Shown here in pieces: positions 13,130 to 23,884 of a stretch of 64,000 nt of DNA. A program made the position numbers and the translations under genes. Every line of letters begins with the position of its first letter. Position 1 is the stretch's first letter. The stretch covers positions 1 to 64,000 of the forward strand of contig CAUYLG010021558.1 of assembly GCA_963573385.1 (NCBI GenBank), given 5' to 3'. The notes below the pieces were generated by a model. The model made no database searches. It was not told the DNA's origin and was given only the letters and a program-made list of their open reading frames with translations. The DNA is from Cacajao melanocephalus (lineage: Eukaryota > Chordata > Mammalia > Primates > Pitheciidae).

Positions 13130-13600
13130 AGGGTGGAGGCTCTGGAGCCCCATGCCCAGGTTTGAACCCACCCTACCTACCTACAGGCTGTGTCACATGG
13201 GCAAGTCCCTTAACTTCAACTTCATTGTCCCTCAGTTTCTTTCTTTCTTTCTTTTTTTTGAGACAGAGTCCCAATCTGTTACACAGGCTGGAGTGCAGTG
13301 GTGCGATCTTGGCTCACTGCAGCCTCCAGCCCCTGAGTTCATGTGATTCTCTTGCCTCAGCCTCCCGAATAGCTGGGATTGTAGGTGCACACCACCACAC
13401 CTGCCTATTTTTTTGTATTTTTAGTAGAGACACGGTTTCACCACGTTGGCCAGGCTGGTCTCGAACTCCTGATCTCAGGTGATCCACCCGCCTCGGTCTC
13501 TCAAAATGCTGGGAGTGAGCTGTTACAGGCATGAGCCACCATGCCCGGTGCACTGTCCTTCAGTTTCTGTGCCTGTAGGATGGGAGTAAGCAGCAGGGTC
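13130..13600 (+). repeat. MIR, split by an Alu
   Basis: The left part shows caggtttgaacccaccctac and gggcaagtcccttaacttca; the right part (13552-13600) continues with agtttctgtgcctgtaggat. The Alu between them interrupts the MIR exactly at its conserved core. Confidence 0.7.
13241..13549 (-). mobile_element. Alu, antisense, within a MIR
   Basis: A (CTTT)n/poly(T) head precedes both arms in reverse complement, ending at gagccaccatgcccggtg. Flanks cattgtccctcagtttct (left) and cactgtccttcagtttct (right) form a slightly diverged target duplication. Confidence 0.92.
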
Positions 13601-15044
13601 TGGCAGGGAAGACGTCCCTCTTTAGCTTGGGGCCATCAGGAGAGTTTCCTGAGGGGACCACACCGAGGTGTGTCAAGTGATTCCCCAGCCCCACCCCACA
13701 CCTGGGCAAGGAAGGAGGGGAGCCACTCCCAGCCTGGAGTGGGCTGTGTGGAAGAGGGCCGCTGGACTGGACCGAGATCTTCAGTGAGGACACAGCCACC
13801 CAGGGACCCCTCCCGCCTCCCTCTCATGCTGGGCTCCTCACTGGCTGGAGCCAGCCTGGAGACAGAGGGCGGCAGCCCCAGATGCAGCCCCCCACGGGTC
13901 GGACCTGGATGCACAGCAGGCAGAGCGCAGGTGTGAAGGGCTCAAGTAGGACGGGGGTGCAGGCACCTCCTCAGTGGGCTCCTGGAAGGAGGCAGGGGGC
14001 AGATCCCCAGGAAGCACCGCAGGCCAGCACGGCACCGTGGGCGATGGGGAGGATCAGGTGCTCATTATGGCTCCACCACCGCGTGGCTGGGTGTTCACTC
14101 TGACCCTCAGTCTCCCTCTCTATAAAGAATGGGGCTACTGGGCCTTTCATCTTGCTTTGCTAAGTCAGTGTACAAACAGGCAGCCCACTGATGGGGGTGT
14201 GAATGCCGGCTGCCCCTCCTCACCTACAGAGGGAACAAGGAGACCCTCCCTAGGCCATTTCTGGGAGCCCGGGAGGGTGGTAAACATGACCACCCTTGCA
14301 TGGTTCCACTCCAGCGAGGATGAGGCAGGAATTTTCTTGGATCTTTTTAACAGGTGATCAGTGTGACACGTGAGATGCTGGCCACCGTTCAGGTCACCTG
14401 ACCAAGCCTGGAGCGTGGGCCTGTTCCTCGTGCTGGATGCTGGAGAGAGAGACATATGGGGGATGGGGACAGACCCATGCAAGTCTCGGTCCTCCAGGGT
14501 GGGCGAGGGGGCTCCTGGACAAAGGCTGCTCTTGGCTTCCAGCCTGCCTGTAGGGACTGGCCTTTGCCCCTGGCTTTCTGACGCTGTTTGGGCTCCATCC
14601 CCGGTAGGCTTGCCCTTCCCGCCCAGGGCTTGTCTGTTTACAGAAGCCCAGACACCAGACTAGAAGCTCGTTCTCCCACCCTCTGAGGAGTCTCTGTAGC
14701 AGGCAGGGGCCCGGGTCAGATGGAGCTGGGCCGGACTGTGGTCAGACTATGGGATCCGGGGTCTGGAGTCTGTTGCTGCACCTCCCAGCCTTGGTTTGCC
14801 TACCTGTCCGTGGGGAAAGGCCTACCTCTCTGCATAGTCCTGGGATTAGCGCTGGGGTGTGAAAGGGCCACAGTGTGTGGTGGAGGCCACGTGCCACTGG
14901 TTCCCATCCCCGTGGTGAGAACCCAGGGCCCGAGCTGGTTTCCACACAGCTTCCCTAGCTCTGAACCCCAGCTCCGTCACCCTCCTCGGAGGCTCTCCCG
15001 GTCCCTGCCTCTGGGCTGAATCACAAAGCAGAACCAGGCCCTCA
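13601..15044. other. Intergenic stretch immediately downstream of GLIS1
   Basis: It holds two MIR-like patches at about 14035-14145 and 14728-14855 (cctcagtctccctctctataaag and cccagccttggtttgcctac cores). The rest is unique GC-rich DNA, and I see no gene. Confidence 0.6.
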
Positions 15045-15424
15045 CAGCTCCTTTCCAGTTTTTAATGTTTTTCTTGTAAAACCAAAAATATAAAACTGGC
15101 AGGGGAATGGAAGACAAGTTCTGCATATTTTATATACACGAGGTCTGTGATTTCAAAACCACCGGGGAGAGGAACGGGAAGACACGACCGAGGGAATGTT
15201 ACAGGGCCACGAGTCCTGACAGGCACCTCTGCGTGCCCAGCTCGGGCTCAGACGGCAGCTCCCTGGCAGCGCTGGGTGGCACGGCCGACTGGCTCCCTGG
15301 GTCGTGGCCCAGATGTTCCGGCTGTGGCCTGGCGCTCCCGTGGGGTGCACAGAGGGTGGGAGTGACAGCAGGTGGGCGAGGTGACATCTGCAGTGCTGGG
15401 CAGGCAGGTGCACGCGGGGCTCCT
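15045..15424 (-). other. GLIS1: GLIS1 3' untranslated region
   Basis: This is the non-coding end of the last exon, from the base after the TGA to the inferred cleavage point. The only poly(A) hexamer in a sensible place is the ATTAAA variant at 15066-15061. The exact cleavage base is inferred and could lie anywhere from about 15031 to 15051. No repeat element is recognisable in it. Confidence 0.75.
15061..15066 (-). terminator. Poly(A) signal ATTAAA for GLIS1
   Basis: The minus strand reads AAACATTAAAAACTGG here, giving the common variant hexamer ATTAAA about 360 bases past the stop codon. A T/G-rich stretch (GGTTCTGCTTTGTG, about 15023-15036) follows at the distance expected of a downstream element. 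No AATAAA is seen between the stop and this point. Confidence 0.7.
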
Positions 15425-15582
15425 TCAGGTGTCCGTGTAGATGGAGGGGATGTGGCCCAGGCAGTGGTCAAAGGCTCCATTGGGGAAGAAGCCGCAGTCC
15501 TCAGGGCCGCTGGATGCCACGTCTTCAGATGACTGCTGCGGCAGTGCTGTGGAGCACGAGGCCTCGGCCAGGGCCTCATAGC
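15425..15582 (-). CDS. GLIS1: GLIS1 terminal coding exon with stop codon
   Basis: It completes a glycine, then encodes 51 residues starting YEALAEASC and ending in the residues PSIYTDT, followed by TGA at 15427-15425. The acceptor reads CCCACTGTCAG. The last 25 residues, with GFFPNGAFDHCLGHIPSIY, form a compact hydrophobic/acidic tail that I remember as shared between GLIS1 and GLIS3, as expected for an activation-domain end. The frame matches the previous exon exactly, so the annotated stop is the natural one. Confidence 0.96.
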
Positions 15583-15977
15583 CTGACAGTGGGTGGGAAA
15601 CGGTCAGCGCCGGAGGCAGCATGGGCTGTGCCTGCTCATCCTTCCCAGTTCTCAGGCCCCACCCCACCTGTCCAGGGTCCCCGCTCACCGAGTCCTGTCC
15701 GCAGGGCCTGCTTGGAGCCCCCTGTTTTTCCAAATGTGGGAGCTGGCTGCTGGGATGGGGAGAGGGCTTGGGAGCCACCCTAGGCCTGGCACACCCAGGG
15801 GGCCCAGGGCAGCTGGGGAGACAGGCATGGGGCTGACTGTGGGGCAGAATGTGGGGGCGGGTAGGAGCAGCATAGCCCTTGCCCTCAGGGGCTGGTCCCC
15901 TCCTGGCAGAAGGACCAGCTCACCCCCACCCTTTTAGTTGCATCCCCCAAATAGACTCAAGAAACCCAAAGAAGAGC

Positions 15978-16190
15978 ACCAGCATTTACTGGGCACTTAG
16001 TAAGTGCTCATTTCAGATTGTCTGGCTTCAGCTCCGCAACGCTCCCATGCAGTGGGATTCACTATCCTATTCTATAGCTGAGAAAGCAGGTACAGAGAGG
16101 CCAAGACGCTTGCCTAAGGTCACAGTGTGAGTAAGGAGGGGAGCTGGGGTTGAACCCAGGTCCATCTGGCTCCAGAGATAGCTACCTGTT
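15978..16190 (-). repeat. MIR, antisense, well preserved
   Basis: It runs from tactgggcacttagtaagtg through tagctgagaaagcaggtaca and cctaaggtcacagtgtgag to ggttgaacccaggtccatct, which is nearly the whole MIR in reverse. Confidence 0.87.
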
Positions 16191-16639
16191 CCACTGGACA
16201 TGCTATGTCCAGGGTGGGGCCACCGTTCAGAGGCCCTTGACTTGGGAGGGCTGGGAGGGGTCATCCTCTCCTGTCAATCAACTGCTGTCTTGCATGTGTG
16301 TGGCCTGAGACAGGTGAGCCTGTCTACGCAGCGGCGTTCTGCCAAACTGTTCTGAGGCCCTGCAGCTCCTTGAGCTTGTCAGCTGGTGTGTCAGCTCTGT
16401 GTGTAAGTTTTGCTTGACCAGGGAGGTGTGGGCAGAAGGCACCTCGCGGGTCTGGAGTGGGTGCTGGGGAGAGAGGAGGCCAAAAGAACCTCCCCTGGCC
16501 AGTGTAGGGGTGGGGTGTGGAAGTTGCCTGCCACTCCGTCAGAGCTATTCATTCCAGGCCTTGCTGCACAGCTGAGAAATCCCACGTGGACTGGATGGCG
16601 GTGGGAGGACAGGATGGGGAGCCCGCAGTGCTGGGCACC

Positions 16640-16925
16640 TCAATTTAGGCATGCACAGACACAGAGCACTCATCTCCCATGTGGGGACATGCCACACAGG
16701 GGGCCATGCACACATGTCTATCACACATGGACATGGCACATGTGTACTCACAGGCCTGTGGATATGGTCCTTGAACACAGGTGCACAAGTGCACACAAGC
16801 ACTCTCATCTGAAACAGCCCGCACCACACACAGGCACGCACTGTCTGTGGAATCAGCCAATTGATGGGTGGCTGACAATGTACACACAGATGGGGTGCAC
16901 GGACATCCGCACAAACGTGGGGTAA
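16640..16925. repeat. Degenerate CA/TG-rich sequence
   Basis: Scattered ACACA and TGTGT short runs occur (for example gcacacaagcactctcatc). It is too decayed to define a unit. Confidence 0.5.
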
Positions 16926-17539
16926 CACGTGTGTAGACATGAGTGCATGCCCTGCCAGCTCCTCACACTCACAGGGCACATGCTGCCAGAGCCACCTGCG
17001 CCAGCCCTGTGAGCACGGGCACATATAGACACCTGGCATGGGCATCCAGCCTGTCTGCAGGGACTGGCCTTTGCAGGTGAGTGGATGTGGACCCACAGGG
17101 TGGTGTGTGCCCAGCTGAGACCTCAGTGCTTGTCCCTATATCCTTGTCCCTCCAGTGTCCCGCTGTGCACACTCAAAGCTGACCAAAGGGCCTCTGGGGC
17201 GGGTCTCAGGTTCCTCCTCGTTAGAACCCTGGAAACCTCTGGCTAGACCTGGGCCCCAGGCTGCTTTGAGGGTGGTCTTGGCTCCAGAATTCAGGGAGGG
17301 TCTAGCTCCTCCCTTCCGATGCCCCTGCTCTCACTAGGCCTGCCCTGCTTGTCTGAGCCTGGTTTCACCTGGGCTGTGGGCTGTCCCCTCTCCCTGGGCT
17401 TCTCTAGCCAAGCCAGGGGCAGAGCTGGGGAGGCCCAGGGCCCTGCAAGGCAGCACCAGGTACCGATGCGGAGAAGGGACAGCACAACCTCCAGACTCTG
17501 TCCCCGCCTAGTCTTCTCTGCTGCCAAAGGGAGAGCAGG

Positions 17540-17615
17540 ATTTGTTCATTCCCTGATACATCCCCAGGGTCTGCAGCTATGCCTGGCACACAGTAGGTGC
17601 TTAATAAATAAAAGT
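17540..17615 (+). repeat. L2-like 3' end
   Basis: It shows tgcctggcacacagtaggtg followed by cttaataaataaa, the usual L2 terminus. Confidence 0.65.
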
Positions 17616-17654
17616 GAAGCAGTAATTAAACCATGAGCTCCCAGTCTGATTCTT

Positions 17655-17815
17655 CAGAAACCTCTCAGCATTCAGACACATAAGGCTCTTGAAGCTGTGG
17701 GAGAAGCCAGACGTTACAGTCAGGCAGGTACAGACAGTTCTTCGGGGTCCTGGGACTCTCTGAGCCTCTACTTCCCCCTCTGTAAAGTGGGGATGGCCCC
17801 GCCACATAAGCATCC
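17655..17815 (+). repeat. MIR, sense
   Basis: The core ctctgagcctctacttcccc is followed by ctctgtaaagtggggatggc. Confidence 0.6.
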
Positions 17816-17905
17816 AAAGGCTACAGGACCCCATGCATGCAGCACCCAGCATAGGGCTGAGCTCGGCAGGTGTCCTGGACCGGGAGCCATGCAGGCAGGG
17901 CTCAC

Positions 17906-18073
17906 CTGGGGCTGGCAAGGGCACGCTGAGGCTGTGGTAGCCGTTGGGCCGCAGGGCGTTGAAAGTGTGGGTCTCCCCGACCAGTCCGTCCCCACCAGCT
18001 GCTGGTTCCGCCGTCCGGTAGCAGTCACCATAGGGGAAGCAGCTCTGGATGGAGTGAAAACTGCCCTGGTAAC
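17906..18073 (-). CDS. GLIS1: GLIS1 exon: C-terminal region, FPYGDCY segment
   Basis: It completes a glycine and encodes 55 residues starting YQGSFHSIQSCFPYGDCY and ending PLPAP, then one base of the next glycine codon. The acceptor reads CTGTCTGCAG and the donor CCCCAG|GTGAGC. The aromatic/cysteine segment at its start is the conserved-looking part; the rest is low-complexity and appears to carry several substitutions compared with human as remembered. Confidence 0.95.
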
Positions 18074-18588
18074 CTGCAGACAGGGTGGCAGGGGGGCCGC
18101 GTTCACAAAGAGGAAGTACCCAGGGCAGGGAGGGGGAGTGTCCTCGCTGCACACTGCGCCTCCCGTGTGGTCCCAGCAGGCATCGTGGGTGTGAGCAAGA
18201 GAGGAGGGCGGGGCAGAGAAGGTGCAGGAGGCTGGGCCCGTTCTCAGCTCCGCCCTGCAGGGGGAGGGCAGGCCAGGGGTGGCTGAGATGGTCTCACATG
18301 GCTGCTCCTGAGTGACCCGTGGCCAACGTGGCTGACGCCTGCTCCCTCCATGCTCGGGTGCTCACTGGCCTTTCACTCTTCCTCACTGTCAGGACCAGCT
18401 TCCTCCAGGCCGTGCCCCAGCTGGGCCTCTTATGTCCCCTGTGTCCCAGCTTCTCTCAGCCCCAGTGCCCAGACGGTCATTCTCTGAGCCCCTGCCTCCC
18501 CCACTAGGCCACTGTCTCCTCATTCCTCTGAGGTTCCTGAGCGGGAATGGTGGGGGTGACACGGAGTGGGCCTCTGGCCAGAGCTTAC
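18074..18588 (-). other. GLIS1 short intron (515 bp)
   Basis: It is GC-rich and bounded by GTAAGC and CTGCAG. No interspersed repeat is recognised. The exon reading frame stays open for about 200 bases into it. Confidence 0.9.
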
Positions 18589-18767
18589 CTTGCGGGCTGG
18601 GCACAGGTGGCGGTGGAGGGCTCTGGAAGGGTGGGTAGGTGGGCTTGCTGGGGAGCGTGGAGAAGGGCTGGCCCCCCGGAGAATGGCTCTGGGAGGATGG
18701 GGGCAGCGGTGGTGGCCCGAGCCCCTTCAGGGGACTGACTATGGGTGGGAGGAGTCCGGGCCCCAAC
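18589..18767 (-). CDS. GLIS1: GLIS1 exon: proline-rich transactivation segment
   Basis: It encodes 59 whole codons beginning LGPGLLPPIVSPLKG and ending in a run of five prolines, then VPSPQ. The acceptor reads TTCTCTCCAG and the donor CGCAAG|GTAAGC. Proline and serine make up well over a third of the segment, which fits the activation/regulatory region assigned to the C-terminus of GLIS proteins. The downstream intron is only 515 bp and its first 200 bases contain no in-frame stop, so retention of that intron would append about 66 residues instead of truncating at once. Confidence 0.95.
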
Positions 18768-19239
18768 CTGGAGAGAACAGAGAACCTGTCAGCAGGCAGG
18801 GGTGTGGAGGGAGGGGCCAGAGGCAGGGCTGCCACGGCTTGCTCCCCTCCAGCAACGGGAGCCCACTCCCCAGCTGACCTGTTCCAACTTAAAACAGTTA
18901 GAAGAGGAGCTTTTATGTCTGGTCATGTTCAAGCCAAACTTTTCAATCCTGGAAGCTTTGGAGTCTGGTGTTTAGGATAGTCAGCAAGGAACCAGAGGTA
19001 AGCGGTGCAAACTTTCCAGATGAGAGAACTGTGTTCAAACCCCTAACTGCTCTCATTGTCCAAGTGTTTGGGGCAAGCTGCTCAATGTCTCTGAGACCTG
19101 GTTTCCCGGAAGGGCTGCTGGCTCACCACCGGGCACGCTGCAGCGTCATTACCTGCTGGGTGCCCGGCTCTCTGCCTTGTGCTCGCCACTCTGGCCACCT
19201 GGAGGAGGAGCCCTGGAGCGGCCCATGGCACTCACAGTC

Positions 19240-19375
19240 ACCAAGCATTGAGCCCTGACTTGCCCCAGGCCCTGGGAGACAGATGTTCTTGTGTCCTTTT
19301 CACAGCCCAGAAAACCAAGGTTCAGAGAGGTTTGCCCAAGTTACTTCCAGCCACACAGCACCGACCTCAGGGGCT
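19240..19375 (-). repeat. MIR, antisense
   Basis: It shows cagaaaaccaaggttcagag, then gtttgcccaagttacttcca and gccacacagcacc. Confidence 0.68.
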
Positions 19376-20744
19376 ACGGTGAGGGTGACATGAAAGCAAT
19401 GTAGAGTGTGACGTCTGATGCATTCTCAGCCACTCCATCCATCAGCATCATCATTACAAAGATGAAGGGAAGAAAAACTAGCAAGTCGGTCCCATGGCCA
19501 AGTTGGCATCTTCTTCTGCACAGTGTATTCTGAGGAACCTTCTCCTGTTTCCAGCCCTGCCCATCTGTCCTCCGCTTGCATACCGCCTGCAATGGAGGAC
19601 TCACCAGGTGCCTTCATACAGAGCCTGAGGGGCATGCAGGCTCAAGACCATGCACTCTGGAAGCTCATGTTCCGAATGAAGCAAGACTGCAGCAGCTGAG
19701 AGCTGCACAGGTACCCTGAGCCCAGCCCAGCCCGGGGCCATCTACCTGGACCGTAGGATGCTACAGGCCAGGTTCCCTTCTCATGCTACCTTCCTAAGCC
19801 CTGGGCCCACTTCACAGGGACTAAAATGACTTTGAGATCAACGGCTTGGGGACTCTGGGGACAAGGCTAAAGGCTCCCTCCCAGCCTGTAAAGCACTTAT
19901 GTGCACAGCAGAAAGAAGGAGACAGTGCGAGCTCAGAGTCGTCATTTCTTGTCTGGATTTGTGGGTTACTGGACCATCCACATTAAAATATACGGTGAAT
20001 TCAGTGTTACAGCTCCAGGTGACCTCGTTACCCTTGCCCATCCTCTCAGACACCAAATGTTAACAGATCGGTGCCTCTCTGAAGGAAGCAGGGCTATCTG
20101 GAAATGGAGAAAGCAGATTTGCAGACAGACCGGAGTCTCCACGTCTGTGGCTGCACCAGGTCCCTCTCTGCTCCTTCACCTTGGCAGCCCTCCACTGCCC
20201 CTCCAGTCTGCTGTCATCACGCACAGGTCTGGGGCCTCTGTCACTGTGGGCTGGCTTGAGGACAGGGGAAGCAGGGCCTCGTGCTGGGTCCCTGGCCCAG
20301 CCATTCACACACTGTGGGTCCATGTCACTGTTTTACATTCATGAGCCAAATCCTCATCACACCTCCAGGAATAAATTATCGTTATCATCATCATCATCAT
20401 TTTTAGGCCTGTCTTATGGGTGATCAAATGGGACAGTGTCTTCCTCTATGCACTGGAAGCCGTGTAGAGTTCTGCACAAGCCGTGTGTCCTCGTGGCCAG
20501 TTCTCCTGGCTGAAGCTGGGCCGGGGCCTGCCCGGGGAGGGGCTCCGCCTTCCCATGGGCCTGCTGCGTGGTGGCTGCCTTATCCCTATCCCAGCGGGGC
20601 ACCCACAACCCAGCCCTCCCCTGGTTTCCTGGAGTCCCCATAGGAAGGGCCAGGTCTTGGTCCTTCTTGGCCACCTGGTGCCCAGTGCTGGGCTTGCCAC
20701 TCAGCGAACAACCGATGACACTAATAAATGAGTTTCTGAATCTC

Positions 20745-21250
20745 TCAGCTACAAACCCCAGAGATTAACGGCATTGCGGGATTAAGATGAACCAGATATG
20801 AAGGAGAAAAAACATGCATTTTCAAAAGTTTGTTTTTCCTGTCTCGCTCCACCGTAAGTTCACATTTGCCACCTTCACAGCCAGTGAAATTAAACAGAAC
20901 ACAACTCTCCCCACAGCAGACATGACGCCTGAGGGTACGCAGCTCTACCTGAACTCTTTAAAAGGCAAGAAAGATCATCTGGAGCTCCTCCTCTGAGTCA
21001 TGCAAATGATTCCTAAATCAAATATTTTTGCTTCAACTGGAACGTATAAAAATTAATATAAAAACCTCACTGGCCTGGCAGACCGAGGGCTTCATACCTC
21101 GCACAAGACTGGGAAAAAAAATACCCTATTCGGCGTCTTCTCTGAGCCAAGGTAAATAAATTTGGTCATGAAGTCAGGCCCTCTTAGCATATTTTTGAGT
21201 GAATCAGATAATTCTGTCAAGCTATTTAAACGTCCCAGCAAACCACTGGG
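20745..21250. promoter_or_regulatory. Candidate intronic regulatory element with octamer
   Basis: It is an AT-rich, repeat-free block in GC-rich surroundings with a perfect POU octamer ATGCAAAT at 21000-21007 and a dense TATAAAAATTAATATAAAA stretch at about 21045-21065. That it is conserved or active is inference only. Confidence 0.3.
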
Positions 21251-21959
21251 GAGCCATGAGTGGCTGCTCCTTGTTGACTCTGGCAGGAAGGCGAGGCTGA
21301 AGTCCCTTTCCCCACTCTCTTCTCGGGATGAAAAAGAAACCCATTCACGCTGGGCCGGGGCCTGGGGTCAGGCACGAGGGCGCTTCTCTCCTGCAGCTGG
21401 TGCTGAGGCTCCCAGCAGGCAGGGGTGGGCAGGCGGGGTGGGCAGGCGGGGGTCCCGTCTTGTCATCACTCTGCCTGTCGCTGCAAAATTCTTGACGGGC
21501 ACTTATGCAGGCGGCAGGCAGGTGATGAATGAGGCGGAGCAGAGTGCACTGCGGAGGAGCGAATGCACTCCGTGGTTTCTTTTCCTTTGGTTGAAGATGT
21601 TTTTCAGCTGGCTGGTGGGTGAGCAGGTGGCCTGAGCGGGTATGAGTGGGGGTGGGGGCCGTCATGGTGTCGCCTGTGCCAGGTGGGACAGACAGTGTCA
21701 GGCGTGCAGACAGCTCTCACCCCCTTCCTTGGGCAGGGCCTTCTGATGCCTTTCACAGAATCAGCAGCTGAGGCTCGAGCTGGGCCCAGTTTTCTGGGTC
21801 CCCCTCTATATCCCCTTCAGGCTGCCTCTTCATGACTCTCTGCTCACACTCACACTCACAGCTACAATCTTCTGTGCCTGTCAGCAGCCCCTGTGCACCC
21901 CCAGCTCGCCCCTGACACCCCCTCCTCTCCCCGCCCAGGCCAGGTTTCCCACTCCTGCT

Positions 21960-22490
21960 GCCTCTGTGTCACCACTGCCTTCTGGCTCCCCCTCCCCAGC
22001 CTGAACCGTGCCCCACAGTCCACTCTACCCCTGCAATGCCGCCCTGCGTCCTCCTCCCAAACCTGACCACATCACTGCTCAACACGCCTCAGGCTGAGTC
22101 CCATCCCAGGCCTTGGGCTCTGGACCTGGCAGCCTCTCTCCCAAGTTCGTCACCTCACATGATGGTTCCCCAGAACACACCAAGCTCTCACCATGCCTAC
22201 CTTCGCTCTTGCCACTCCTTCCTCCTAGCCTCTCCACCTATCCAACTCCAGCCTCACCTCCTCCAGGAAGCCTTCCCTGACATCCTCCCAGCAGCCACAA
22301 GCCACTGGGCTCTCCTCTGGGCTCCACAGCCCTTCTGCTTCCTTGCCGCATAGTACTGGCCCCTATGCAGTAGGTCTCCCTCTCACAGTAAGCATCTCCA
22401 GGGCCAGAGTCATCGGCAGCCCCAGCACTGGGCCCAGGGCCTGCCCACAGGGGCTCCATAACTGAACACTGAATGAATGAGTGAATGAAT
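21960..22490 (+). repeat. L2, long fragment
   Basis: It carries the L2 landmark aggaagccttccctgacatc and ends in the gaatgaatgagtgaatgaat terminus. Confidence 0.7.
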
Positions 22491-23358
22491 GGCAGGAGGA
22501 GCCCAGTAATAATAGGAGCGGTGGGCCACAGTGGGCCGTGAATGCGGTAATGAAGCCAGGCTGGCCCTAGGTGCAGGCAGGCCAAGGCTGTTGCCTGGCA
22601 GAGGAAGGGCAGGGAAGGAGGAAGGTGCTGGGGCCAGGCTGGGTGTGGGGAGTGGGAGAGGAGGAGAAGGGACAAGGTGATCAGCAAAAAACAGCAGGGA
22701 GGGGAGGAGGGCGGGGCTGTGAGGCCTCCCTCTGCTCATTTGCAAGAAAAACAGATTTCAGCAGATCATGGTCCAGCAATTAACACATTCACCATTTCCA
22801 GTCAATTAAGTGGCCACAATGAGAACCACATTGGGCATGGGAAGAGCCTACCCCTCTCCCTAGTGATCCTGAAGTACTCCCAGACAGCCCTGCAGGCCGG
22901 GCGACAGTCACACTGCAGTGGCTGGAGATGGGATGGGGCCCACACCAGCATCTGTGGAGCGCGAGCAGTGGGCAGTCTGCTCCCAAATGCACAGATGAGC
23001 CAAGGGGATGCCAGAGTGAGGCCCGGGAGGCCTGGGTTCCACTCTGGGTTTGGCAGTCCAGCATGCAGGGGTCGTTGGGTGGGGCCACAGCGTTTTCCCA
23101 GGGTCCCCCAGTGGGGAGGAGGGGCTGCTTGAAGCAAGGCATTCAGAGGCCAATACTGTCTACTCAGGGTTACTGCAGGCCCCAGTGGAATCATGCACAG
23201 AAAGTGTTTAGAACGCAGTACGCAGTCAGTGTGCCCTGAACACTGGCTATTTTCATTATCAGTAACAAGCAGACAGATAGTGCGGGACACCTGCCCTCCC
23301 TCCCTTCCCCTAGTTCCCTCTTGCTGCCCCTGGAGGAGGACTGGCCTGGTGTACATAC

Positions 23359-23515
23359 CCATCCCGGGTGCTCTCAGCCATGGGCAGAGGGGACAGATGG
23401 TGGTGGGAACTGGTGGTGGCATCCAGCGGGTGGTGCCTGGAAGATACATCATGTGCTGGGGGCAGGAGGCCTGTTGCAAGTCCATTGTGGGGGGTGATGG
23501 AGCCAGGATACACAC
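23359..23515 (-). CDS. GLIS1: GLIS1 exon: His/Pro/Ser-rich segment
   Basis: It completes a split glycine codon, then encodes 51 residues beginning VYPGSITPHNG and ending AESTRD, and leaves two bases of the next glycine. The acceptor reads TCCCTGCAG and the donor GATGG|GTATGT. The middle is rich in histidine and serine (TTSSHHHLSPLP) and looks disordered. It belongs to the C-terminal regulatory region of GLIS1. A CA-repeat block in the sense strand lies about 290 bases upstream of the acceptor and may influence its splicing. Confidence 0.95.
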
Positions 23516-23803
23516 CTGCAGGGAATCAAACAAGGGTCACTGGACTCGGCCCACTCCCTAGAGATGGCTGTGATGGCCCAGGAGCTGTGTGTGCCTGATG
23601 ATGGAGACAGAAAGACAAGAGGGAAAATGAGCACAGTTGTATCACTGGAAGGTTACGGGCGCCAATGAGGGAGGTGCTGTCTCCACTCTGCTCAGTTCAG
23701 GCCCTGTAGGCCCTGGATAAAGGGCTGTGTCCAGAGTTGGGGCTCACCCTGATAGCAGAGGTGGACTGGCAAGGAGCTGTCAGAGGCATGGGGTGCTCAG
23801 ACC

Positions 23804-23884
23804 GTGTGTGTGTGTGCGTGCATGTGTGTGTGTGCGTGCATGTGTGTGCATATGCATGTGTGCATGTATGTGTGTGTGTGTGTT
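23804..23884. repeat. (TG)n-rich microsatellite
   Basis: About 80 bases are TG/CG/TA alternating, with repeated gtgcgtgcatgtgtg blocks. In the GLIS1 transcript it reads as CA-rich. Confidence 0.95.

Larger units (their letters stand above)
15583..17905 (-). other. GLIS1 last intron
   Basis: It runs from donor GTGAGC to acceptor GTCAG. It contains a well-preserved MIR (about 15978-16190), a degenerate CA/TG-rich stretch (about 16640-16925), an L2-like 3' end (about 17540-17615) and another MIR (about 17655-17815). The remaining sequence is GC-rich unique DNA without a recognisable gene. Confidence 0.9.
18768..23358 (-). other. GLIS1 intron (4.6 kb) with AT-rich candidate element
   Basis: It contains a MIR (about 19240-19375), an (ATC)n run near 20383-20402, an AT-rich unique block at about 20745-21250 with a perfect octamer, and an L2-derived stretch (about 21960-22490). 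A homeodomain-site-rich patch lies at 22735-22850. The rest is unique sequence in which I see nothing specific. Confidence 0.85.
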
